Shown here: in pieces, positions 34,326-44,132 of the stretch
Numbering within the stretch: position 1 is the stretch's first letter
How the letters are laid out: each line of letters opens with the position of its first letter
NCBI GenBank assembly: GCA_009838845.1
Contig: VXRD01000073.1
Location: 1-64,000, forward strand
Direction: 5' to 3'
DNA length: 64,000 bases
Origin: Gemmatimonadota bacterium
Lineage (GTDB): Bacteria; Latescibacterota; UBA2968
Notes under the pieces: model-generated
The model's input: only the letters and a program-made list of their open reading frames with translations
Told to the model about the DNA's origin: nothing
Databases searched by the model: none
Made by a program: the position numbers and the translations under genes

Positions 34326-35849
34326 ATGGATTTACAACTCCCTGAAGTTGGTATCCCCGATCGCGTCAGTATGACCGGACCTTTGCCGGCCAACCAAAAA
34401 GCCGTCTATGCCGAACTCGATGGGCCAGGCTGTATTCAGCACCTTTGGGTCGTACTGTCGCGGCCAGAGCGCATACCCATGACCAGCCGCAAAGTGCTTA
34501 TCCGCATCTATTTTGATGATGAGCCGACCCCCTATGTTGAGGCGCCCGTCGGTGACTTTTTTGGGGTTATGCATGGCCAGGGCTGGTATCCGATAGATAC
34601 CCACTTCCTATCGGTCAAGGCCTGGATTGGCTACAACTGCTACTTCCAGATGCCCTTCGCCCGATCCGCACGGGTTGAGTTTGAAGCCGGACCCGAAGAG
34701 AACCGCGCCTACCTGCAGGTGGATTGGCACCGTTACCCCAATCAGACGCTGAGTGAACGGCGACGTTTCTGCGCCCGTTGGCGGCGAGAAATGCCGACCC
34801 AGCGCTACGGTGAAGACTTTCTGATGCTGGATGCCGACGGGCCAGGAGAGTTGTTGGGCTTTGTGTACGGCGTGCGGTTGCTCGATGATGTCGATCGCTG
34901 GAGCCACGGCGGGGCTGAAAATATCTACATCGATGGAGAGGGCGAACACCCGGCCTTTTTGCGCGGTATTGGGGGTGAGGATACCTTTGGGGCTGGCTAC
35001 GGGGGAGCCTTGCATCCACCCGAAACCCATCACTACGCCGCAATGCCTTACTATGTGCATGAGGATGTGGGACAGGCGCGCCCGGCGCAACGGTTGGTGG
35101 GCTACCGCTTCTTCGAAAAGGATTCTCTTCCCTTCCAGCAATCGATTCACATGCGCTTCGGCTGTATGGCAAACGATATCTGCTCTACCGTCTATTGGTA
35201 CCAGGAGGACGCCGTGCGACCGTTCTTCGCTATGCCCGATTGGTCGCAGCTGCTGCCCGGTGTCGAACTGCCGCGCGGGACCCATGATCTGCCGCTGCCA
35301 GCCAGCGGCGAATGGTGGCTATGCGGCCCTTTCGCCAATCACAACGGTCAAGCGATGGAAACGGCCTTGCCTCCGGAGACGGCCTTTCATATAGAAGCGA
35401 CGTTTGATGGTTTGCACGGTGAAGAGTCGGCCTGGTTGACCGCTGGCTCACGACAACGGGGACGGGACGTAGCGCGTTGGGTCAAACGCGCCGCTCACCA
35501 CGGCTTTGTCGATTTTAACCATGTGTTTCGGCCCTGGGGTCCGGGTGTGGGCAATACCGATGTGGGCGCAGCGCTTGCCCGCTGCGTCTTACATGCACCT
35601 GCAGATATGACGGCAAATCTGCGTGTGGCCTGGGATGACGCTTTGATTCTGCGCGTAAATGATGAGGTTTTCGATCTGGGTCACCACTACGCCTTTCGAG
35701 CCCAGAGCATTCCGGTGACGCTTCGGGCAGGTGCCAATTCCATCGTGCTCAAGCTCAGTAACGACCGGGGCTCCAATCACGGCGGCTGGGCGTTTGCTTT
35801 CCGGGCCACAACAGCCGATGGAGTCGTTCTGGTTCCCCAGGTAGCGTAA
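34326..35849 (+). CDS. DUF2961 (GH172-like) family protein
   Basis: 507 residues. The N-terminal two thirds have the DUF2961 double jelly-roll pattern: GCIQHLWVVL near 35, RIYFDDEPTPYVEAPVGDFFG near 60-80, then a YFQMPFARSARVE strand. The family includes glycoside hydrolases of GH172. The C-terminal 130 residues form a separate beta-sandwich. GGAG lies 6 bases before the ATG at 34326. Codon use is GC-richer than in its neighbours, a possible sign of transfer. Confidence 0.78.
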   Translation: MDLQLPEVGIPDRVSMTGPLPANQKAVYAELDGPGCIQHLWVVLSRPERIPMTSRKVLIRIYFDDEPTPYVEAPVGDFFGVMHGQGWYPIDTHFLSVKAWIGYNCYFQMPFARSARVEFEAGPEENRAYLQVDWHRYPNQTLSERRRFCARWRREMPTQRYGEDFLMLDADGPGELLGFVYGVRLLDDVDRWSHGGAENIYIDGEGEHPAFLRGIGGEDTFGAGYGGALHPPETHHYAAMPYYVHEDVGQARPAQRLVGYRFFEKDSLPFQQSIHMRFGCMANDICSTVYWYQEDAVRPFFAMPDWSQLLPGVELPRGTHDLPLPASGEWWLCGPFANHNGQAMETALPPETAFHIEATFDGLHGEESAWLTAGSRQRGRDVARWVKRAAHHGFVDFNHVFRPWGPGVGNTDVGAALARCVLHAPADMTANLRVAWDDALILRVNDEVFDLGHHYAFRAQSIPVTLRAGANSIVLKLSNDRGSNHGGWAFAFRATTADGVVLVPQVA

Positions 35850-35864
35850 AAAGGAGGTTTTTTT

Positions 35865-36938
35865 ATGATTCACGACAATGTCGAATTTCACAATGTAGCT
35901 GAGTTGCGAGAAGTTGAGGGGAGAGATGGACTTCGGGTGCAGCGTGTGCCCGAAGATGTGCGGTTGTGTTTGAATGCGGGTGCCCAGGAACGCATGTTGA
36001 GTCCGGCGGGGTCGGAGATCCGTTTTGTGAGCGCGGGCAATAAGGTCAATGTGACGCTGTCCAGCCCGGGCGGATCGGCTGAAGTGATTCCGTTTTTTGG
36101 CCCTTTTCAAGAGAAAGAGCGTTTTCAAATTGGGAAAGAGCCAAGGACGCTGGAATTGACTTATCCTGCAAGATTAAAGACGATTGAATCTGAAGCGGTG
36201 AGGGATTTGTCTTTTTCGCACAATGTATGGCGGTTGATCCTGAGAAATACCAGTTTGCACTATCACAGTATCGAGGGCGAAGGGCTTCGCCCGCCCACGG
36301 CTGACGAATTGCCAAAGCGGCGGTATTTGAGCTATGGCACGTCGATTACACACGGTGCGTCGGCTACGGCTATGCATTTGACCTATGTGAGTCAGGTGGC
36401 GTGGCGTTTGGGAGCGGATTTGATCAATTTGGGCGTGGGGGGATCGGCTTATTGCGAACGCGAATTGGCAGATTATATTGCCGCGCGCGACGATTGGGAT
36501 GTGGCGACGCTGGCTTTGTCGGTCAATATGATGGGTGCGGGATTTTCTCTGTCGGAATTTTCCGAGCGCGTGACGTATATGGTAAATGCGGTTGCAGGTG
36601 CAAATCCCGACCGGCCCGTGGGGTGTATTACGATTTATCCGCATTTTAGAGAATTTTGTGGCGATGCCGAAGAACGCGAAAGGACGGCGGCTTTCAGGCA
36701 AGCATTGCGAGATGCGGTGGATGGTTGTCCCCATGAAAATGCACGTTTGATTGAGGGGACAGAAATGTTGAGCAATATCGGTGGGTTGACGGTGGATCTG
36801 ATTCATCCAGGGGATCACGGGATGATCGAGATGGGAGAGCGCGTTGCGGGACGGTTGGAGTCTCTATTAGATCGTGATGAGCAAGGTGGGATCATTAGAA
36901 AGGTCAGGAAGGTTAGAAGGATAAAGAAGACAAAATAG
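35865..36938 (+). CDS. SGNH/GDSL-family hydrolase
   Basis: 357 residues. A beta-rich N-terminal domain (about 1-140) is followed by the SGNH domain: block I YGTSITHG near 160-167 (nucleophile Ser), block II GVGGSAYCE near 190 (oxyanion Gly), and the C-terminal DLIHPGDHG near 308 with the Asp-His pair. Such two-domain proteins are often carbohydrate acetylesterases. AAAAGGAGG lies upstream of the ATG, 15 bases after the DUF2961 gene. Confidence 0.85.
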   Translation: MIHDNVEFHNVAELREVEGRDGLRVQRVPEDVRLCLNAGAQERMLSPAGSEIRFVSAGNKVNVTLSSPGGSAEVIPFFGPFQEKERFQIGKEPRTLELTYPARLKTIESEAVRDLSFSHNVWRLILRNTSLHYHSIEGEGLRPPTADELPKRRYLSYGTSITHGASATAMHLTYVSQVAWRLGADLINLGVGGSAYCERELADYIAARDDWDVATLALSVNMMGAGFSLSEFSERVTYMVNAVAGANPDRPVGCITIYPHFREFCGDAEERERTAAFRQALRDAVDGCPHENARLIEGTEMLSNIGGLTVDLIHPGDHGMIEMGERVAGRLESLLDRDEQGGIIRKVRKVRRIKKTK

Positions 36939-36960
36939 AAATTGGTTTTTTGTCGCAAAA

Positions 36961-37002
36961 CAAAAGCTCGGATGAACTTCTTCAGAATCATCCGAGCTTT
37001 TG
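36961..37002. terminator. Bidirectional terminator between the SGNH gene and frdD
   Basis: A 15-bp perfect stem (caaaagctcggatga / tcatccgagcttttg) with a 12-base loop and a T-run after it. It serves two converging genes. Confidence 0.9.
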
Positions 37003-37020
37003 TTTTTTTGTTGAGATGGC

Positions 37021-37383
37021 TTAGAGCAATACCCACAAGATGTAGAGGACTACCACTGTGCCTACCAATGCGCCGCCATAACAGAGAAAGGGCAGGACTT
37101 TGGCGAGGCTGTGCAATCCGATTTCAGCGAGGGTGAAGCGGATTCGGTGAGCCGCGTGGTAGAGGGGGAAGATGAGCAGGACACAGAGATAGAGTTTGAC
37201 TAACGGATTTTGGAGCAGTCCGGTCAGACGTTCATGTGACATGAGGTCGGCGTCTATAAGTCCCAAATGTACGGCGATGCCGCCCAGGAATATGTGGATG
37301 GGTATGAGGAGTGCGGCAATAACACCGCCTTGCGAGAACATGCCCCACCAGAAGGGTTCGCTTTTGTGTTCTTTGTAATTCAC
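37021..37383 (-). CDS. frdD: Fumarate reductase membrane subunit D
   Basis: 120 residues with three membrane helices (about 18-38, 60-80 and 95-118). The FrdD-like segment FWWGMFSQGGVIAALLIPIHIFL contains the helix that faces the quinone. It is the last gene of an frdABCD order identical to that of E. coli, 15 bases after frdC. Confidence 0.85.
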   Translation of the reverse strand: MNYKEHKSEPFWWGMFSQGGVIAALLIPIHIFLGGIAVHLGLIDADLMSHERLTGLLQNPLVKLYLCVLLIFPLYHAAHRIRFTLAEIGLHSLAKVLPFLCYGGALVGTVVVLYILWVLL

Positions 37384-37398
37384 GGCGATATCCTCGGT

Positions 37399-37833
37399 CT
37401 ATAGAGTTAGGAATAGGTAGGCGATGACGATTGTTGCAACTATCCAGGCGCCGTAAGACCCCAGTGCAATAAAAATGGGTGGCAGGGTCTTTGTGCCAAT
37501 TTTGACGAGGCCACGTCCAGCTGCTTGCATTTTGGTCGTTAGCCCCAACCAGGTCCAGCTGTGGTACAGGGCGAAGAGCAAGGCGATGACGTGAAATGCG
37601 ATCCAGGGACCTGAACTCAGGGATTCGCGGAAGGCTGCGTGTGCGTCTGGCCCTTTTGTCAGGAGAAAAATTTCGTAGATAAAGAGCACGACGTACAGGG
37701 CGACGAATACGCTTGTGAGTTCGCGAAGCAAGAACATGAAATATCTGCGATTAAAATGTCCGCGGTCGCGTAGCCACCAGGCTTTGGATATGGGGCGCGT
37801 ATAGGTTTTGGTCGTTTCGGAGTCGAGCATCAT
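37399..37833 (-). CDS. frdC: Fumarate reductase membrane subunit C
   Basis: 144 residues, three membrane helices (about 30-52, 70-92 and 115-140). The N-terminal [28 protein letters not shown] closely fits FrdC, and [18 protein letters not shown] carries His residues of the anchor. The start at 37833 overlaps the frdB stop (ATGA). The further open frame to 37947 lies within frdB and is ignored. Confidence 0.88.
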   Translation of the reverse strand: MMLDSETTKTYTRPISKAWWLRDRGHFNRRYFMFLLRELTSVFVALYVVLFIYEIFLLTKGPDAHAAFRESLSSGPWIAFHVIALLFALYHSWTWLGLTTKMQAAGRGLVKIGTKTLPPIFIALGSYGAWIVATIVIAYLFLTL

Positions 37834-38582
37834 GTTTTCTTTCCCCAGGGCATGACAAGCGATTTGACGCGGTTGGTTGTGGTTGCCACTTTGGTCTGTT
37901 GAATGGCTTCTGCGGGATCGACGTGTTTGGGACAAACGACGGAGCATTCACCGATATACGTGCATTCCCAGATGCCTTCTTTGCTGGCAATGACGTGTTG
38001 ACGCTGTTGATTGCCTTCATCTCGAGAATCGAGGTTGTAGCGGTGGCCCAGGGCAATTGCGGCCGGACCGACGAAGTCGTGTTCGAGGCCATAGACCGGA
38101 CAGGCCGCGTAACAGAGCATGCAGTTGATGCACTGGCTGAATTGCTTGTAATCTTTGAGCTGATCCGGTGTCTGGAGATATTCTCCTTCGGATACGGGTT
38201 TTTCTTCTTCTCGAATGATCCAGGGTTTGACCGCTTTGAGTTTGTCCATAAAGTCGGTCATGTCAGTGACGAGATCGCGCACAATGGGGAAGTTGACCAG
38301 GGGTTCCACGCGCACTTCGTTGGGATAATAGTCGCGCAACATCGCGGCACAGGTGAGTTTGGGTTCGCCATTGACCATCATGCCGCAACTGCCGCATACG
38401 CCCATCCGACAAGACCAGCGGAATGAAAGCGTGCCGTCGATGTGGTCTTTGATGTGGTTGAGCGCGTCGAGAACGACCCAGTCGTCGCGAAATTCAACTT
38501 CGTAAGTCTGTTCGGTTGGCTCGTCCTCTTCTTCGGGACGATAGCGCAATACCGTGATTTTTATGGTTCTGAGATCGCTCAT
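37830..38582 (-). CDS. frdB: Fumarate reductase iron-sulfur subunit
   Basis: 250 residues. The [2Fe-2S] ligands are in [10 protein letters not shown] with a following Cys (LTCAAM). The 4Fe and 3Fe sites are in [12 protein letters not shown] near 149 and [17 protein letters not shown] near 208. It passes electrons between the FAD subunit and the membrane quinone. It starts 10 bases after frdA and is coupled to frdC. Confidence 0.95.
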   Translation of the reverse strand: MSDLRTIKITVLRYRPEEEDEPTEQTYEVEFRDDWVVLDALNHIKDHIDGTLSFRWSCRMGVCGSCGMMVNGEPKLTCAAMLRDYYPNEVRVEPLVNFPIVRDLVTDMTDFMDKLKAVKPWIIREEEKPVSEGEYLQTPDQLKDYKQFSQCINCMLCYAACPVYGLEHDFVGPAAIALGHRYNLDSRDEGNQQRQHVIASKEGIWECTYIGECSVVCPKHVDPAEAIQQTKVATTTNRVKSLVMPWGKKT

Positions 38583-38592
38583 AAATTTTCCT

Positions 38593-40299
38593 TTAATAGG
38601 TTCGTTCTTCGGGTTCCCAGCGCGTGAGTGTTACGGGCAGGTACTCGATGCGGGGGTCGCCCTCGGTTTGATAAGCCAGAGAGTGTTTGAGGAAGTTTTC
38701 GTCGTCGCGCTCTTCATAGTCTGATCGCGCGTGAGAGCCTCGAGATTCGCGTCGCAAGAGGGCTGAATGTGCGAGCCCTTCGGCGACGTCGAGCATGTAA
38801 CCCAGTTCGAGGGCGTTGACGAGTTCGGTATTGAAGACGCGCGAGTGGTCGTCTATGCCGATATTTTCATAGCGTTCTTTGAGGGTGCGAATGGTGTCAC
38901 ACGTGGTTTGGAGCGCGTCTTCGGTTCGGAAGATGCCTGCGCCTTCTTCCATGGTTTTGCGGAGGTCATCGCGGATATTGGCCACGCGCTCTTTGCCGTT
39001 GTCGCCAAAGAATTGGGTTTCAATGCGTTTTTGTTCGTCTTGCGCCATTTTGGCCATTGAGGCCGAATCTGCAAAGTCGGTATCGGCGGCGTGTTGCGCG
39101 GCTACCTGGCCTGCGCGTGCGCCAAAGACGAGGCATTCGCTCAGTGAGTTGGATCCCAGGCGATTGGCTCCATTGAGGCTGACACAAGCCGCTTCGCCTG
39201 CGGCATAAAGACCGGGGATGGGTGTTGCGCCATCGATGTCGGTATGCACACCGCCCATGCAGTAGTGGACGACCGGACGCACGGGAATGGGTTCGTGGAC
39301 CGGATCAATGCCGACGTAATTGCGGGTGAGTTCGCGTACGAAGGGCAGTCTTTCGTCAATGATTTTTTCACCCAAGTGCCGAAGGTCGAGGTGTACATAG
39401 CTGCCATCGGGACCTTCAAAGACGTTGCCCTTGTGCTGTTCGTGAATAAAGGAGCGAGATAAGATGTCGCGCGGACCGAGTTCCATTTTGCCGGGTACAT
39501 ATTCACTGAGGTAGCGTTCGCCCTGGCTGTTGACGAGGTGGCCGCCTTCGCCGCGCGAGGCTTCGGTCATTAAGATTCCCGTGCCGGGCAAGCCCGTGGG
39601 GTGATATTGTACAAATTCGAGGTCTTTTAGAGGACAGCCAATGCGGTAGGCCAGAGCCATTCCGTCGCCGTTTTTGATGGCGGCATTGGTGGTAAATGGA
39701 AAAATTTTGCCCGCGCCACCCGTACATATAATAACGGATTTTGCGCCAATGGCGTGAATGTTGCCGGATCGGATGTTGAGAGCCGTGACGCCACATACCC
39801 TGCCATCTTCGACGAGCAAAGAGGTGACAAACCATTCGTCGTATCGGGTAATGGCGTCGTATTTGAGAGATGTTTGAAAGAGAGCGTGCAGCATGTGGAA
39901 GCCGGTTTTGTCGGCGGCATAGAGCGTGCGTTTAACACTCATGCCACCAAATGCGCGGACGCTTACGCGACCGTCTTCGTCGCGGCTCCAGGGGCACCCC
40001 CAGTGTTCTAATTGGACGACTTCATCAACGGCTTCTTTGACAAAGGCTTCTACCACATCCTGGTCGCCGAGGTAGTCGCTGCCTTTGATGGTGTCATAAG
40101 CATGCAAATCCAGATTGTCGTCTTCTCGCAGGACCGCTGCCGTGCCACCTTCGGCAGAGACGGTGTGACTTCGCATGGGATAGACTTTGGAGACTACGCC
40201 AATATCTGCGCCTTGATAAGTTTCAGATGCGGCGATTGCAGCGCGCAGGCCTGCACCCCCTCCACCTACTAAGAGCACATCGTGTTTGGGGATGTTCAT
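38593..40299 (-). CDS. frdA: Fumarate reductase flavoprotein subunit
   Basis: 568 residues. FAD-binding [10 protein letters not shown] is near 13, the covalent-flavin His in [11 protein letters not shown] near 45, and the active-site region [13 protein letters not shown] near 355. It interconverts fumarate and succinate in the cytoplasm; with a four-subunit FrdABCD layout the reductase direction is favoured, but a succinate dehydrogenase role cannot be excluded. ACGAGGTATTT precedes the ATG at 40299. The C-terminus [18 protein letters not shown] is typical. Confidence 0.95.
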   Translation of the reverse strand: MNIPKHDVLLVGGGGAGLRAAIAASETYQGADIGVVSKVYPMRSHTVSAEGGTAAVLREDDNLDLHAYDTIKGSDYLGDQDVVEAFVKEAVDEVVQLEHWGCPWSRDEDGRVSVRAFGGMSVKRTLYAADKTGFHMLHALFQTSLKYDAITRYDEWFVTSLLVEDGRVCGVTALNIRSGNIHAIGAKSVIICTGGAGKIFPFTTNAAIKNGDGMALAYRIGCPLKDLEFVQYHPTGLPGTGILMTEASRGEGGHLVNSQGERYLSEYVPGKMELGPRDILSRSFIHEQHKGNVFEGPDGSYVHLDLRHLGEKIIDERLPFVRELTRNYVGIDPVHEPIPVRPVVHYCMGGVHTDIDGATPIPGLYAAGEAACVSLNGANRLGSNSLSECLVFGARAGQVAAQHAADTDFADSASMAKMAQDEQKRIETQFFGDNGKERVANIRDDLRKTMEEGAGIFRTEDALQTTCDTIRTLKERYENIGIDDHSRVFNTELVNALELGYMLDVAEGLAHSALLRRESRGSHARSDYEERDDENFLKHSLAYQTEGDPRIEYLPVTLTRWEPEERTY

Positions 40300-40339
40300 A
40301 AATACCTCGTTTAACTGTGATTGATAATGAATAGGAGTA

Positions 40340-40368
40340 ATTATAACTTGTTCTTCTTGTCTCGTCAA
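40340..40368 (-). promoter_or_regulatory. Promoter of the frd operon
   Basis: On the minus strand: TTGACG, 17-base spacer, TATAAT, 40 bases before the frdA ATG. No clear Fnr box was seen beside it. Confidence 0.75.
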
Positions 40369-40443
40369 TCGGAAAATTGGGATAGATATGCGTTTCAGGC
40401 ACCGCATATCTGATAAGCACAGACGGGCATTTTGGGGGGTAGT

Positions 40444-40866
40444 CTAAATCTCTTGTTCAGCGGTACTGAGCAGGAAAATTTCTGCGTTGACTGTTACGGT
40501 ATCTGGTCCATTGTTGAGAAAAACGATGTAGTAGGTGTCACTGTCATCAATGGAAAAGCTAAAGGTATCTTCAGATACTATGTCCGTGCTATAAATCACG
40601 GTGGGCGTGCTCCCTGCTCGCCAGATTTGATACTGGGATTCGGTCACAACAGCCATCTGAACACTGCCATTTTCAACGCTAAATTCGCCTTGAAGAATGA
40701 CGTTTTGCTGTATATCTGTGTCAACGGTAAAGCCAAAGTCTTCACTTGTTCCACTCGGCAGATTAAATGTTTGATTGACGACGGGTTGGCCCGAATCGGC
40801 AGGATTGTCGTCACCGCATGCGGCGATTGCGAATATCAGACACAAAACAGGTATAATTTTGTTCAT
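40444..40866 (-). CDS. Small lipoprotein of unknown function
   Basis: 140 residues. The signal peptide ends in a lipobox (AIAAC, Cys at 17) followed by Asp-Asp, then a beta-rich domain with an SDTYYIVFLNNGPDTVTVNAEI stretch near the C-terminus that resembles bacterial pre-peptidase-like sandwich domains. AAAAGGAAAAATC precedes the ATG at 40866. The frd promoter lies downstream of it, so it is a separate unit. Confidence 0.72.
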   Translation of the reverse strand: MNKIIPVLCLIFAIAACGDDNPADSGQPVVNQTFNLPSGTSEDFGFTVDTDIQQNVILQGEFSVENGSVQMAVVTESQYQIWRAGSTPTVIYSTDIVSEDTFSFSIDDSDTYYIVFLNNGPDTVTVNAEIFLLSTAEQEI

Positions 40867-40954
40867 GATTTTTCCTTTTCCCCGGCAGGTGTAAATGGCT
40901 GTGATGTCCCGTGTAAGACGTTTGGGGACAAAGCGAGGTTCCTCAGACAATCGA

Positions 40955-41371
40955 TCAAGTCAATTCGTTTTGAAAAAATTCGATGATTTCGCCATCGGGA
41001 CCTTTGCAAAAGGCGATGCGTACAGGGGTTTTGTGGGGTTCGCTGGGGATTTCGAGGCTTTTGGGTTCTATGGTGACTTCGGCTCCGGCTGCTCTGGCGC
41101 GTTCAATGGCGGCGTCGCAATCGCTGGTGCGCAGAGCAAAGTGGATGATGGACCCTTCCGGTTTGGGTTCATCTGTGCCATTGGCGAAAATTTCGAGGTA
41201 ATTCCCATCCCCAGTGTCGAGCATGATGGCGCGTCTTTTGCCTTCACCCCAGGAGATTTTTTTTTGAAATCCCATCGCTTCAGTATAAAATTTTACGGAT
41301 GCTTCAAAGTCGTGGGCGCGAATTGCAACGTGGTGAAAGCCCCCACCCCCAATGGTTTTGTTTTGCGACAT
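40955..41371 (-). CDS. VOC-family (glyoxalase-like) protein
   Basis: 138 residues. Two beta-alpha-beta-beta-beta modules. The metal-ligand positions are FHHVAIRAHD (His near 13), an internal IIHFALRT, and the terminal GPDGEIIEFFQ Glu. The family covers glyoxalases, epimerases and dioxygenases, so the reaction is unknown. It lies upstream of the lipoprotein on the same strand (88-base gap). Confidence 0.88.
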   Translation of the reverse strand: MSQNKTIGGGGFHHVAIRAHDFEASVKFYTEAMGFQKKISWGEGKRRAIMLDTGDGNYLEIFANGTDEPKPEGSIIHFALRTSDCDAAIERARAAGAEVTIEPKSLEIPSEPHKTPVRIAFCKGPDGEIIEFFQNELT

Positions 41372-41503
41372 GACCTGCTCCTCTTTTGTGTTGATTATTG
41401 TTTGATTTATCGCAAAGATAGGTTAAGATAAAAATTCCGCAAGCAGATTGATGTTAGACCATTGGTAGAATGGCGGAAACACCATTTCTATTGGAGGGAT
41501 GTT

Positions 41504-42694
41504 ATGGATCGTCTCAAAATTGCACTTGTGGGTGCCGGGCGGCGCGGCGCAGGGGCGCATTTGCCTGTGATTGTGCAGTTGGCAGATGTTTTTGACTTTG
41601 TCGCCATTTGCGATAAGGATGAGGAAACAGCCCAGAGTCTGGCAGCAGAACACGGGGTAAGGGCTTATACGAGTGTGCGGGACCTGGTCGATAATGAAGA
41701 TATCGATGTTGCCGATGTGGTAGTGCCAGGTGTGGCACACCATGCGATTTGCTGTTTTTTGGCGCAAGCAGGTGTGCATCAGGTTGTGGAGACCCCCATT
41801 GCTATGACTCGACCGGCATCAGATATGATGATTCGAGCTGCGCGAGATGCGGGCGTTTATCTGGAGGTCGCCGAGAATTATTATCGCGCGCCGATTGAGC
41901 GGTTAAAGAAGAAGGTGCTCGTATCAGATGTTATTGGGGAGATTGGACGGATCTATCGGATATGCCACGAGGGTGGGTATCACGGGATGAGTTTGTTGCG
42001 CGTGTTGGCCGGTGGCAATCCCAGGCAGGTGATTGGGTTGAGCCATACAACGCCTGTGATTCCGCATATAGATCGCATGAAGCGACATCACGAGTTGGAA
42101 AGATGGAGTTTGAGTTTTTTGGAATTCGACAATGATGTGGCTGCGTTGATGGTGTATTCCAATGTGATTCACGCGCGTTCACTCGGGCGCAAGCAAGCGG
42201 GTATGGATGAGATTGATGGAACAGCGGGTAGCATTGTGGATGGCAATGTGTATGTTGTGCCAAAGGGCGAATTGGAAACCGGCGCACAGGGTGTGGCTTA
42301 TGAACCCGTGCGCGTGACGGAAACAGTAGATGGGGTAAATGTGTTGCGCGAGATTCGCTATGAGTTGCCCGGCGGTGCGATTGCGTGGGAGAATCCATTT
42401 GCAAACTATGCGCTGAGTGAAGGGCAAGTGGCCGTGGCAGATGAGTTGTTGAGTATTGCCAATGCCGTTCGAGAAGATCGCGAGCCGGATTACGGTGCTG
42501 CGATGGGTCGGTTGGATCAGGAGATGAGTCTGGCGGTGAATGCGTCAATTGAGGCCGATCGAGAGACGATTGTGTTCCCGCTGCCCGACGAGACAGAGGT
42601 TGAGCACAATATTCATCGCGGATTTGAAGAGCGATTTTTGTGTGCATGGGATGATGTGGAGACTCTGGTGGATGTGTTTTATCCGAGGAGTTAG
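41504..42694 (+). CDS. Gfo/Idh/MocA family oxidoreductase
   Basis: 396 residues. The Rossmann motif is LVGAGRRGAGAH near 7. The usual EKP is changed to ETP (VVETPIAMTRPA near 95), so the conserved Lys is missing from its normal place. The central and C-terminal domain is typical of the family. GGAGGG precedes the ATG at 41504. Because of the EKP change it may bind a different ligand or work differently. It is followed 18 bases later by the DCC-family gene. Confidence 0.82.
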   Translation: MDRLKIALVGAGRRGAGAHLPVIVQLADVFDFVAICDKDEETAQSLAAEHGVRAYTSVRDLVDNEDIDVADVVVPGVAHHAICCFLAQAGVHQVVETPIAMTRPASDMMIRAARDAGVYLEVAENYYRAPIERLKKKVLVSDVIGEIGRIYRICHEGGYHGMSLLRVLAGGNPRQVIGLSHTTPVIPHIDRMKRHHELERWSLSFLEFDNDVAALMVYSNVIHARSLGRKQAGMDEIDGTAGSIVDGNVYVVPKGELETGAQGVAYEPVRVTETVDGVNVLREIRYELPGGAIAWENPFANYALSEGQVAVADELLSIANAVREDREPDYGAAMGRLDQEMSLAVNASIEADRETIVFPLPDETEVEHNIHRGFEERFLCAWDDVETLVDVFYPRS

Positions 42695-42712
42695 GTTTTT
42701 CGCGGAGGCGTG

Positions 42713-43135
42713 ATGGAAAAACCGATTGTTGTATATGACGGCGAATGTCGTTTTTGTATCTGGAGCGTTCGCCGTATGAAAAAGAAAGACAAACGCAGTC
42801 AGTTTGATTATTTGCCCAGGCAGACGCAGGGGATTGAAGACCATTTTCCAAAGCTGGCGTCGTCGGATTTCAATACGGGTATGCGTCTGGTGGTGGGAAA
42901 AGAGGATATTTACGTGGGTGCGGATGCCGTGTATCAAATCTATCGCAGGCTACCGCCTTTCCATTTGTTTGCCTGGTTGTACCGCGTGCCGGTTTTGCAT
43001 CTCGTTTTTCGGGCGGGATATGCGCTGATTGCGCGATATCGCCACCTTTCAGGTCGCGTGGCGTGCGATACGGGGACGTGTGAATTGTCTTATGGGGAGC
43101 GCGTAGTAGAGAAAAAAGAAGATCAAACGGCTTGA
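42713..43135 (+). CDS. DCC-family (DUF393) thiol-oxidoreductase-like protein
   Basis: 140 residues. The family signature DGECRFC (DxxCxxC) sits near residues 9-15, followed by a thioredoxin-like pattern and the VYQIYRRLPPFHLFAWLYRVP helix. The role is unknown beyond likely disulfide chemistry. CGGAGG lies 5 bases before the ATG. Its stop codon lies inside the -35 box of the first copy of the duplicated promoter (43132-43160). Confidence 0.85.
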   Translation: MEKPIVVYDGECRFCIWSVRRMKKKDKRSQFDYLPRQTQGIEDHFPKLASSDFNTGMRLVVGKEDIYVGADAVYQIYRRLPPFHLFAWLYRVPVLHLVFRAGYALIARYRHLSGRVACDTGTCELSYGERVVEKKEDQTA

Positions 43136-43160
43136 CGTGAGTTTTTGGAGTCGCTATTTT
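43116..43160 (+). repeat. Left copy of a 45-bp promoter-bearing direct repeat
   Basis: Matches 46611-46655 at 36 of 45 positions, in the same orientation. It contains the last codons of the DCC gene and a complete promoter. The pair bounds a three-gene cassette of different base composition. Confidence 0.8.
43132..43160 (+). promoter_or_regulatory. Promoter before the GC-rich cassette
   Basis: TTGACG, 17-base spacer, TATTTT, overlapping the DCC stop codon. It is the same layout as the trpS promoter at 46627-46655. Confidence 0.65.
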
Positions 43161-43221
43161 TTTGATGATACATTAGAGGGGTGTTCTAACGTCCTTCCGG
43201 ACCATCTCAAGGAGGATTCCA

Positions 43222-44067
43222 TTGTCGAGTCCGATCCAATCCGGCGAGCCTTTCGGAGAAGAGACCACCCGGGAGATCATCGACCGATTCCACAGAGACG
43301 GTTTCGCGCATATCCCCGGCGTGCTCGAAGCAGGTGAAATGCAGGCGCTGCGGGACCGAACGGATGCGCTTCTCGACGATCCTTTACTTGCGGAAGAGGA
43401 AGATCTCGGCTTGCACGACCGCCGCTACGTGCAAATGCACGGCGAGGGGGATCAACCGTTTATCCTTCGGAACACGATCGCGCTGGACGGGATCTTCAGG
43501 GAGATGCTTCTTCGGGAACCGATCTTGAGCCTTGCTGAGGCGATTGTCGGACCCAACTGCCGCTTCTGTGGACAGAATGTGCTGCGAAACCAGTCCGGCG
43601 TGGCGATCGAAAGGTGGCACGTGGATGGTGCGGTCCACTTCCCCGTCTCGGAGAACGTGCCCCGTCACGATCCCCGGATTCGGCCGCCAGTGCTCTGGAT
43701 TACCGTGCAAATGGCGCTGAGCGATATCGAGCGGATCGAACACGGGCCCACACAGTACGTCCCCGGAAGTCACCTTTCGGGCAAGGATCCGAACAGTCAG
43801 GAGAATCCAGAGTTCGAGGGGCAAGGTCCCGTATCCGTTTTCTGCAAGGCAGGAGACATCTATGTGCAGGATCCGCAGTGCTGGCACCGGGGGGCGCCGA
43901 ACAGGTCCGATCGCACGCGGTACCTGATGCAATCTCAGTACGCGGTTGACTGGGCGTTCCGGCGGTTTGGATGGATGAACCGGGTGCCCATTCCCGAAGA
44001 TGCGCGGGTGTCTGCCAGCGATCGCCTGCTTCAATTGCTCGGCGGCCGCCATCCAGAAGGAGGGTAG
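43222..44067 (+). CDS. Phytanoyl-CoA dioxygenase (PhyH) family protein
   Basis: 281 residues. The iron site is HxD in ERWHVDGA near 133-135 and the distal His in CWHRGAPNRSDRTRY near 222, whose Arg would hold 2-oxoglutarate. It is a compact PhyH enzyme without HEAT repeats, unlike the one at 13248-14843. The start is a TTG at 43222 after AAGGAGGATTCCA. It is the first gene of a cassette whose codons end in G or C far more often than in the flanking genes. Confidence 0.9.
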   Translation: MSSPIQSGEPFGEETTREIIDRFHRDGFAHIPGVLEAGEMQALRDRTDALLDDPLLAEEEDLGLHDRRYVQMHGEGDQPFILRNTIALDGIFREMLLREPILSLAEAIVGPNCRFCGQNVLRNQSGVAIERWHVDGAVHFPVSENVPRHDPRIRPPVLWITVQMALSDIERIEHGPTQYVPGSHLSGKDPNSQENPEFEGQGPVSVFCKAGDIYVQDPQCWHRGAPNRSDRTRYLMQSQYAVDWAFRRFGWMNRVPIPEDARVSASDRLLQLLGGRHPEGG

Positions 44068-44132
44068 CGCTTCATCCACATTCGTTTTTTCCTCGCTGTT
44101 CCTGGTTCATCTTCTTTTCCTGGAGGTTCCCC

